Positions 55,838 through 64,000 of a DNA stretch of 64,000 nucleotides are shown here, piece by piece. Under the pieces are notes generated by a model that was not told the DNA's origin, did not search any database, and was given only the letters and a program-made list of their open reading frames with translations. Position 1 is the first letter of the stretch; every line of letters starts with the position of its first letter. The stretch covers positions 27,144,569 to 27,208,568 of the forward strand of contig CM055823.1 in NCBI GenBank assembly GCA_029582265.1, written 5' to 3'. The translations under genes were made by a program, and so were the position numbers. Source of the DNA: Zoroaster sp. YZ-2022 (lineage: Eukaryota > Echinodermata > Asteroidea > Forcipulatida > Zoroasteridae).

Positions 55838-56465
55838 AGCTTGGGCGATATCAATTTTGTTTTCATCCATGATATATCGGCAAACATTTATCGCGATTTT
55901 CGATGGTATCGCAATTATTTTTTTCATTCATGAATGATTGCTTTAGATAGAGCCAATACGGTCCTACTAATTGCCGACATCTACCGACAACTCTTAAATG
56001 CTCGAGATACGACATGGACTGTACCATTATACACGAGGGTGATGGTAATCAAGGAGATTGTTAAGTTGTGACAACAGAGGGTGAATATGGAATGAGATGT
56101 CGGTAGGTTTTTAAGAGTTGTCGGTAGATGTCGGCAGGGGTCGGCAATTAGTAGGACCCAGCCAATAACCACAGGTATGTACCCCTCTACAAATACAAGC
56201 ATCACAATAAATCCCAAATTTGTTTCTATATATAGTGTCTTTAGTGAGTATGTATTTCTGAAGTAGTTCGCTTTTGTTTATCGCTTCCAAAAGCTGAAAA
56301 AACTTTCTGAATTGACTCACAGTGGCAATTTTTTTTAATCGCGATATATTTTTTTAATATCGATTTGCCGATATCTCACTAACTTAAAAATGTTCTCGAT
56401 ATCGTAATCGAATAATAAAAAGTATCACGATATTCGATATTATCGTGTTATCGCCCAAGCTTAAG
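55838..56465. mobile_element. MITE with AAGCTTGGGCGATA ends, carrying a second MITE
   Basis: Left ACTAAGCTTGGGCGATATC and right TATCGCCCAAGCTTAAG are inverted; the arms extend through GATATATCG / CGATATATT-type sequence. The element at 55.96-56.16 kb is nested within. Confidence 0.75.
55958..56159. mobile_element. Nested MITE with GGTCCTACTAATTGCCGAC ends
   Basis: Left GGTCCTACTAATTGCCGACA and right GTCGGCAATTAGTAGGACC are inverted and continue through ATCTACCGACAACTCTTAA / TTAAGAGTTGTCGGTAGAT. It is a near-perfect hairpin with a roughly 100-bp centre. Confidence 0.82.
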
Positions 56466-56553
56466 CCACACACTAGTTCCATTGACACTAACAGTGTCGG
56501 TTTTGTAAATTCTTAGCACTTAAATTGATATTTGTAATTATTTTGACACACTA

Positions 56554-57828
56554 CAGTGTGTATCAAAATAAAGGAAACCCAAATTTAATCATCAATTATA
56601 GGAAAACTGCAGAATTATAGATAAAGCGTGATATGTCTTAAGAAAGAACTGGATGTCCTCTTTCCAATGACACCTGACCATGAATCCATTGTCATGGCTG
56701 AATGAGTAACAATGCATTGTTTACATGATATGAAAATCCTTGCTGTGACAAGTTCTCAAGGGATGGAGAAAAGCTGTTTTTGACGATGGGAAAGTGATTC
56801 CATTGACAAAAAAGACTGCTTACTGGTTTTAGTCAACAGCTTACCGGTGTGTAATTATGGCGCTGGTCCCTCCACATGACCACCATTTCTCTCAATGCAA
56901 AGCCAAGGCTGCGTCTCCATGAGCTCACAGCACGTCTTACCATTTGTTGATCATGCCGCAAGTTCTCCACAGCCTCAGTGATTCTTGCTCTTAACTCATG
57001 CAAGTCAGCTGGTGGCGTGGTGAAAACATTTCCTTTCAAGTAACCCCACAGGAAAAAATCGCAAGGTGTGAGATCGGGGGACCTTGCGGGCCACTCCACT
57101 GGATGGTGCAAAGCAATGACTCGTTCACCAAACAGTTCTGCTAACCGATTTCTCACTGCTCTCAGTCTGTGTGCAGGAGCTCCATCCTGCGCCCACCAAG
57201 CCCGCCGGAAGACACCATTCTGTTGCATAAGAAATACCTGCTGCAACTGTGGGACCACAAAGTCGTTTATCATATCGAGATATCCCTGTCCGTTAATGTT
57301 TCCATTGAAGAAAAAAGGACCAAACAAATGTCCGTTGCCACATAGCCCAATCCAAACATTTAACTTCTTACTCATGTTCTTATCGAAGGTAAAGTTCGGT
57401 GGATGATGCAGTTGAGCATATTCATGAATGTTATGAGAGTTCACTCGCCCATCGAGAGAAAATGTTGCCTCATCACCAATGTTGAAGGATTGAAGGAACT
57501 GTGCATCTCGTTCACACTTATCAACGAACCAGTGACTAAAAGCCAGTCTTCGGCCAAAGTCATTGGGGAGAAGTTGGTGTCTGGTGTGCACAAACAGCTT
57601 TTCTCCATCCCTTGAGAACTTGTCACAGCAAGGATTTTCATATCATGTAAACAATGCATTGTTACTCATTCAGCCGTGACAATGGATTCATGGTCAGGGT
57701 GTCATTGGAAAGAGGACATCCAGTTCTTTCTTAAGACATATCACGCTTTATCTAAAATTCTGCAGTTTTCCTATAATTGATGATTAAATTTGGGTTTCCT
57801 TTATTTTGATACACACTGTAGATACGTT
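56554..57828 (-). mobile_element. Tc1/mariner-type element with 227-bp inverted repeats
   Basis: Starts CAGTGTGTATCAAAATAAAG, ends CTTTATTTTGATACACACTG, with TA on each side (56552-56553, 57829-57830), the classic mariner target. The arms match over about 227 bp (to about 56780 and 57602), far longer than the roughly 30 bp usual in mariner. The 1275-bp element contains one transposase frame on the minus strand. Confidence 0.9.
56833..57619 (-). CDS. Transposase catalytic domain, N-terminus missing
   Basis: Minus-strand frame of about 255-260 residues ending TAG-side at 56833. The DDE/D motifs are visible: GDEATFSLDG (first Asp), WWAQDGAPAHR (second Asp), ARSPDLTPCDFFLWG (third Asp). By my count 36 residues separate the last two, near the DD34-37D spacing of mariner relatives. 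The frame is open from within the inverted repeat (about 57640) and has no ATG there; the first start-like codon is GTG at 57591. Full mariner transposases have about 100 more N-terminal residues with helix-turn-helix DNA-binding domains, absent here. This copy probably cannot bind its own ends, unless an upstream exon exists. Confidence 0.82.
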
Positions 57829-57878
57829 TCTTACATGTTGAACTATCAAAGCAGCTAAATAAATTGTGACTTTACTTA

Positions 57879-58554
57879 GGCATAAAAAAAAAAAATGTTA
57901 TGTTGGCGTAACGGGCCAAAAAAAATAGGGTAGGTAGGTAGGGATTTTATTTTTTTTTTTCTCTTTTTTTTTTCCTCCCAGCAATGAAAATGACGTGTAA
58001 AATGCTGGAACAATAATTAAAATAATTTATATTGTAACGAACGATTTTTTTAACACGAAATAAATAGCCAAGTATTTTTAATATTGTATAGTAGCAGTCC
58101 GCACCGTGCAACAGTCTAGGACGAGGCTACCATGTTTTTCATTGTAGAGCAGCCTCACGCTCGCTGAACCAGACTTCCAAGAAAGCAGCCCGTGTATTCA
58201 CCATTGTGAAACGCAGCGCAGTATAGTGGGAGTCGGGTACGATCATACATGTACGGTACATGGTGCATCTATCTCCGTATGTACATGTACATGTACATTG
58301 TTATAGGGGCCTCGCAATCTTCTGCATGTTCGATCACAGCAACATTGTGCACTCCAAAGTTCCACGAGCGCAAGCGTCAGACAACACAACAATGAGAAAC
58401 GGTCAGAAAAGGTTTCAAACGTATTTATAACTAATTTATATAGATTTTATTAATCATTAAATTTCTTCCCTTGAAAAAAAAAAAATATCCAGGGTCGGCC
58501 GTATTTTTAGGGTCGGTCGGGTTACGCCAACATAACATTTTTTTTTTTTATGCC
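57879..58554. mobile_element. Harbinger-like MITE, TTA target duplication
   Basis: GGCATAAAAAAAAAAAATGT...GGCGTAAC at the left and GTTACGCC...ACATTTTTTTTTTTATGCC at the right are inverted; TTA flanks both (57876-57878, 58555-58557). A GGC...GCC end with a 3-bp TWA duplication points to PIF/Harbinger. Poly-A/T tracts are inside the ends. No transposase. Confidence 0.7.
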
Positions 58555-58572
58555 TTAGTTATATTTAAATTT

Positions 58573-58886
58573 CGAGACATATGGGACCGAAAATATTACT
58601 CTGACGTTACACTCGGCAGTTTGCAGATTTCAATGAAGGCTGCCATTTTGTTTGATTCACCCAGTGTGCGAAACAACTTTACGATGGTTGTTTGATGTGT
58701 GCACAGACTTGCTGTATTTTTGCATGCTTATTTCACCTCGGAAAAAATAAAATAAGTCTGTGCACACATCAAACAGCCATCATAAAATTGTTGTGCGTGC
58801 AAGCTGAATTAAATTAAAATGGCCACCATCATTGAAATCTGCAAACTGCCGAGCGTAGTGTAACATTTTCGGTCCCATATGTCACA
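58573..58886. mobile_element. Foldback element, arms over 100 bp
   Basis: GACATATGGGACCGAAAAT...CAGTTTGCAGATTTCAATGA and TCATTGAAATCTGCAAACTG...TTTCGGTCCCATATGTC are inverted; the centre has GTGTGCACAGACTT / AAGTCTGTGCACAC. Nearly the whole 310 bp can fold back. Confidence 0.82.
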
Positions 58887-58925
58887 AAATTTAAATGTAA
58901 AATCACCATTTTTTTTTGGCCGCTT

Positions 58926-59135
58926 TGTAGTAAGTACATTTACAGGTCAAAATGAGTCAACCATTTTTGACTGGTAAAAGCATTGTCTTGTATTGTTGAT
59001 GGTGGTCAAAATGACAGGAAAAAACAGTAAAAATTGCCCCTGTGTGCACATTTGGGTCAACAGTTAAAACAGGCAGTTGACTGGTTTTGACCACTATAGC
59101 TACTTGCCACTAACGTGCAGCTATAGTATGAGGGG
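58926..59135. mobile_element. MITE of the CCCTCCTACTACT family, truncated copy
   Basis: AGTACATTTACAGGTCAAAA through TGACTGGTTTTGACCAC and GTATGAGGGGTTATA match 45.3-45.49 kb. The left third is missing. It ends about 85 bases before the ATG of the SIM-rich gene. Confidence 0.7.
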
Positions 59136-59219
59136 TTATAATGGTTTTATTTGGAGTCAACTAGACCATATAAACAATGTAACACATCACTGTGTATTTC
59201 TCACCAGTGAAGGTCAGAG

Positions 59220-62200
59220 ATGCCTACTGATGATATTCAAGGGACATCTGCTCTAAAGAGATCAAGGATCAAGCATGCTGCAGTTCTTCTCGACCTCTGG
59301 AGTAGCAGTGATGAAGAAGAAGAAAAGATAAACACCAATGCCAACAATCATTGTGTGTTGGCACCGGAGACACCAAGGTTTGTGCAGGGGTTGTTCATCC
59401 CCCCTCCCCCCCTCATTTTCTTGAGTGTACAAAACAAAAATGAGGGCATAATAGTAAGAACTTTGGGTTTGAAATACACATTGGATGTTATCTCAAGCAA
59501 TCATTAAAAAGAGACAGTTTTTACATTATTTGACTGCTATAAAATACAAATTCTTATTTTCTTTTGGTAGCCTGGAAAGATCACCACAATCCAACACCAA
59601 GCCTACAGCGTCCCATCCATCAAGACTGGACTCCACCTTTGATATCGGGGAGAGCATTCTCCACCAACTGAAGACTGAGAGAAAAAGATTCGGGAGAGAG
59701 ACCAACAGACGTCCCGTCAAGGAGTCAACACTGCCCTCAACAACTCGGGCAGAAAGATGGACGATTCAGCCGAAAGGAACCACAAATAAATTGCAGACTA
59801 CAATCAAAAGATTTTTGACGGAAGTGGAAAAACCCACAACAAACTTGGATGGAGTCAATGCTAAAAGCAGTCAGAGGAAATGGAACACTTACTTCGGAGT
59901 TAACAAGGAGAGAAATGGACTTCCAGTCAAACAGACAAAAAAAATCACCCCAACATATTTTAAAAAGTGGAGTCCAAACAAAGATGACAGGAGGATAAAT
60001 TCAGGCAATTTAGAAGATCCCGGAAGTTCCACAAATGATTTCATGACTGGACACTATACGATAGGTTCAGCATTTTGTCACCGCAATAATCACAACGAAA
60101 CGACACACCCACTTGTGCCAACAAGTGCAACTAGGAATGCTTCTGGTAGTAATCTAGGAGACAGCTATGCCAGGTTCGGCGCCAGTGCTGAGACATATGG
60201 TTATTCAGATTCAAGGACCAATATTGGTTGGCAGTCAAGAAATGATAGAACCAAAAGTGAGGAAAATGGAACTGAAAAATATAGGACTTGGAATGCTTTG
60301 GTAAACGAAGAGCATGGTGTAAGCAGTAGCTCTGATTCAGAATCGATTCTGTCTCCCATCAAGTTGAAACTAACATCTCCAGATGAGGTTGTTCCACTCG
60401 CACAGAGAATTAAATTGCAACATAAATATGGATCGGATTCAAGAAGGCAAAAAACTAGACAGCAACATGTCCCGCAAAGCAAAGCGGAAGACTCAGTTAA
60501 TGGTATCCTGTCGAGGGAATCCAAAAAGACCCAAGAAATCTTCCATAAAACGGAATCCCAAAAGCGTCAGGAATGCAATATTGCATCGCAGAGAATCTCG
60601 ACTGTGCATGAGGGTGCTGGAGAACCGTTGCAATTGGTAACAAGCAAATGGTCATCGAGTGTGGATAACCAAACGGTACCAAGAAACAAACGAGCCAGAG
60701 TATCGCCGATATTTCTTAAAAGAGAAATCCATGATTCCGCGTCAAGCTCCTTCGACAGAGAAAGAACAGAACTGGATTTGGTACAGGCAGAGCCCATAAA
60801 TGCAGTGCCGGGAACCCCAGACATCATCAAAACTGCCAAAAATGGTTATCCAAATGGCCATCATTTAAGTTTGTCCGACCGTAAAATGATCGACTTGTTT
60901 GGAAGGGATTCGAGTAATGGCGATGGGGACCTAACAGAGGAAGACGAAGATAGAGTCGGGGACGGCCAACATGATCCAGTGATCCTGGATGCTATAAAGA
61001 GAGATATGACATTACGAAATCAGCAAACTGAAAAAGTCACCTCCAACCCTGTTGACTTGGACAGCGATGGTAGCTGCTCTGAAGTTCCTCAGTCCATAAG
61101 TTGGACACCATTTACCGGTGAGGGTTCTGGTTCTAAGTGCCGGAAGAACATAAATAGCAGTGTTGGCAGGGATGACGGAGTTATACTAATTGACATCACG
61201 CAAAGTGCAGAAAGAGGTGCCACATCAGGACAGGCTAGTCCCAAGTTACAGTCGAGTTTTCCACTGAGGCTTACAAACTGTAAAAACCCTGGAAGCTCTC
61301 CCATGTTTACCCGAGACACCCAGAAAGAACACCCAGACAAGACTGGCCCTGTCTTCCTAAAGAAGATCAGATCAAACGTGGCATGGGATGATGAAGTGGT
61401 ACACATAGTCACCACTCAAAGTGCAGACAGAGGCATCACATCAGAACAGTCCACTCCAAAGTTCCATTTAGGTTTTTCACCACAGATTACAAGCAGTACA
61501 AGCCCTGGAAGCTCTTCCGTATTCCCCAGACATGCCTGGAAGGATGATACCACCAAGAAGGGTGATTCCCCCTCATGCATGAAACCAGTTCCACAGTCTG
61601 TTGTTAATCGAGAAAGAACTCTCAAGAATGCTCATCCAAAATCGTCAAACTCCTCGGACCTTGTCAGGGCTATGAAACAAATGGAATCCAACCCTACTTC
61701 AGTTTCTACTCATACCACTGACAGATCACATTCAAGACAACACCTAGGAGATAAGGATACCATTTCAAGGTTATTAGGACAGAGACAACACGTAGGTATT
61801 CAAGAAGTAGGCAGTTGCAGTTTGGGGATCTCTTCTGGTTCCAAAGGAACCAATACAACTGAACCAGATGTCCAAGAGTCCAGAAGTTGGCCTACAACAC
61901 AATGGACGGGTTATGGTGATATTTCTAGTTACCTTGTAGGAATGAGCGCCACAGATTTCCTGCCAGATATCCAAGATGTTGGAAGTTTGCATATTTCACA
62001 AAGGACGAATAATACAAATTCTGATAGCCTAGTTGTTGGAAACAGCATGACTGTGAAACCAGATGTTGAAGACATTCGAAATCGGGGTAATGCACAGAAA
62101 AGTGATGAAAGAAGTATTTCTAGTTCCCTTTTAGGGTGGGGCACCATAGAGTCTAGACCAGATATGCAAGAAGTGAGAAGTCAACATTCTTCGCAAGTCC

Positions 62201-64000
62201 AAGGAGTCAGTAATCAGCAGACCCCTGATAGTTTCAGTTCTGGAACACAATCTTACCATAGGAGTAGGAAACGTCATGCACTATCTGTCGATGGCCGAGA
62301 TGGCGAGAGCCGCAACTTGAGGCATCGTGGAGAACATAAACCATCCAAGAGGGCTAGACGAAAAACACAGGAGAAAAACCCTTCTGTAGGTGCTGCGTCA
62401 CCAGATGTGATGGAGCTGGTGGGTAGCCAGTCGGAGAATATGAGTCAGGACTCTAGGCACTGGAGAGATAAATCATCCAATGGGGTTAAACGGAAGAAAC
62501 GGGATAAGAGAATCTCAGGACGACCGGCGTCGCCGGATGTGATTGAACTCGTGAGACAGTTGGAGAATGATGAAGCTATGGCAAAACAACTCCAGGTAAA
62601 TTATGCACATTAACCCTAACCCCCTAGGTATTCTCCAAAATCCATCAGTGCACTTTTGGAAACATGCCCTTATCTTCAAAATGCACCATGCATTTTCGTT
62701 GATCATTCATATTCAGCACTTATGGCCTGTACTTCTTGCCAGGTAGTAATTTTGTCCCATTTGAAGAGGTGAATGTACCAGTTTCCAACAGTGCTGAATT
62801 TTTTCCAAAAAGTGCCCATTGGAGGATTTTGCAGGATATGGCGTGATTAGGGTTAAATAAATTGTAAACAGTTGCTAAAACTGCTGTAAATAACCAAATA
62901 TACGAGCAACATTGTTTTGTTTTGTTGCAGGAGGAGTTTGATGCCGAGGCAGTCAGGTTGAATGAGGTCACTCGACATGATCAGGTAATTGTTGATAACT
63001 AGAATATCTGACAACAAGCTAAGCTGATACCCAGGCTATCCAATAAGCAGCTTGCTTGCCAATATAAAAACTGATAGTTTTTTTAGCCCTTCTACTACTA
63101 CTACAAGGGTCAAAATCAGTCAAAATGTTGATATACTTGCCAAGGTATATCTAGTGCACTTAAAAGTTGAACATTACGTGTAGTAAGTATATTTACAGGT
63201 CAAAATGAGTCAACCGTTTTTGACTGGTAAAAGCATTGTCTGGTATTGTTCAGGGTGGTCAAAATGACAGTAAAAACCAGTCAAAAATGCCCCTGTGTGC
63301 ACATTTGGGTCAACAGTCAAAACAGACAGTTGACTGATTTTGACCTCTGTAGCTACTTCCCCCTAAAGTGCAGCTAGAGTAGGAGGGACGTAAAGCCGTA
63401 GGTCCCGTGTGTTGTGTAATGCACGTAAAAAAAAAAGAATGCGCCTTGAGCACCACTTAGTTGGTGGATACGTGCACTATATAAGTCCACATATTATTAT
63501 TATTATTATTATTATTAATCTGATAACTATGTACATAATTATTGTAGGTTTTGCTGTGGAATATTTTGAAAGCAGAAGAAATGACACCAATGGTTTTCTT
63601 GATTTTACTGGCAATTTACTTTTGAAGTCAAAGTACAACATCTGTAATTACCAGATTTAACAAAAACTTCTCCTGAGAAGTTATTTCGTCTGAAATACTT
63701 TAATCTTTAACAAAAATTGTAATGCTGTATTAACCCTCCGACGACTACAAGGGTCAACAGTTTTTCATTGTTTTCTCAAAAACCTGAAAACCAAATATGA
63801 TGAAGTTTTCACAGGTTAATTTGATAATAAAGTTATTTATGTACTGTAGGTCTAGAGCTATGTACTTTTAATTCTTCACTATTTGACCAGTAACTTTTCC
63901 TGTCAAATTATCAGCCAATCGTGATCAGTGATGTTGTCGACCCTGGCTTTATGGCAATGCCACCGGAGCTACCATCATTCTTCCCCAACGTCCAGAACAC
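59220..64000 (+). CDS. Large serine-rich protein with SUMO-interaction-like motifs, 3' end outside window
   Basis: Exons: 59220-59377 (ATG start), 59571-62595 (a single 3.0-kb exon), 62931-62984 and 63915 to beyond 64000; phases fit. About 1107 residues are visible, mostly disordered (Ser, Thr, Lys, Arg, Gln, Asn). SUMO-interaction-like cores: AVLLDLWSSSDEEEE near residue 22 (hydrophobic core plus acidic serines), DDGVILIDITQ near 586, DDEVVHIVTTQ near 659, ASPDVMELVGS near 995, ASPDVIELVRQ near 1040, and PIVISDVVD in exon 4. Two tandem repeats of about 71 residues share DDxVxxIxxTQSAxRGxTS. A stretch near 800-920 repeats PD(V/I/M)(Q/E)(D/E). NDEAMAKQLQ|EEFDAEA near the end resembles short ubiquitin-binding or RING-flanking helices. 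I would guess a SUMO/ubiquitin pathway protein, perhaps a SUMO-targeted ligase with a RING downstream, but no catalytic domain is in view. Name not recognised. Confidence 0.82.
62612..62857. mobile_element. MITE with TTAACCCTAACCC / TTAGGGTTAA ends in intron
   Basis: Starts TTAACCCTAACCCCCTAGG 16 bases after the exon 2 donor of the SIM-rich gene and ends GTGATTAGGGTTAA. Inner arms CTCCAAAATCC and GGAGGATTTTG are inverted. It shares its ends with the 41.72 and 43.07 kb elements. Confidence 0.7.
63083..63395. mobile_element. MITE of the CCCTCCTACTACT family in intron 3
   Basis: CCCTTCTACTACTACTACAA at the left, AGAGTAGGAGGGACG at the right, interior as at 45.18-45.49 kb. A further left-end phrase (TTAACCCTCCGACGACTACA) is at 63.73 kb. 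Confidence 0.78.
63441..63515 (+). repeat. SINE family 1, 3' tail fragment
   Basis: GCGCCTTGAGCACCACTTAG, then GTGGATACGTGCACTATATA and an ATT tail. It is a 5'-truncated copy immediately after the MITE, in the last visible intron of the SIM-rich gene. Confidence 0.8.

Overview
This is a 64 kb piece of an AT-rich animal nuclear genome. It has spliced genes with GT-AG introns, tRNA-derived SINEs, Penelope-like, LINE and LTR retroelements, and very many short inverted-repeat DNA elements (MITEs). The gene families (tetraspanins, a farnesoic acid O-methyltransferase-domain protein beside a PAN/Apple exon, an RNF141-like RING protein) and the repeat types fit a marine invertebrate deuterostome such as an echinoderm or hemichordate. 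The phylum is inference. I see no bacterial operon, CRISPR array, rRNA or free-standing tRNA gene.

Layout. 1-4.6 kb: five exons of a tetraspanin on the minus strand, with the 3' end outside the window. 4.6-11.9 kb: intergenic DNA with SINEs, inverted SINE pairs, Penelope ends and a long TAA microsatellite. 11.9-16.8 kb: a complete seven-exon tetraspanin on the plus strand, head-to-head with the first. 16.8-19.1 kb: repeats. 19.1-25.0 kb: a nearly intact LTR retrotransposon (minus strand, 173-bp LTRs differing at about one base) inserted inside an older SINE. 25.0-28.3 kb: an inverted SINE pair, a signal-peptide/PAN exon, and a decayed Penelope-like element that abuts and apparently terminates that exon. 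28.7-32.4 kb: foldback element, 105-bp minisatellite, LINE reverse transcriptase remnant. 34.2-36.5 kb: two exons carrying most of a farnesoic acid O-methyltransferase-type domain. 38-44.3 kb: satellites, a second Penelope remnant with a hammerhead-like motif, and telomere-repeat-like MITEs. 44.6-51.7 kb: four exons of an RNF141-like gene on the minus strand, whose introns are filled with satellites and MITEs. 52-59.1 kb: SINEs, nested MITEs and a Tc1/mariner-type element with 227-bp inverted repeats. 59.2-64 kb: the start of a large serine-rich gene with several SUMO-interaction-like motifs and internal repeats, running off the window.

Exon calls were made by translating splice-compatible segments by eye. 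Reading phase agrees across every junction given for the two tetraspanins, the RNF141-like gene and the SIM-rich gene. Host genes occupy only a few kb; most of the window is mobile or repetitive. The best candidates for something new are the SIM-rich gene, the LTR element with an ATG-less overlapping integrase frame, the recurrent inverted SINE pairs, and the mariner-type element whose transposase frame begins inside its own inverted repeat.
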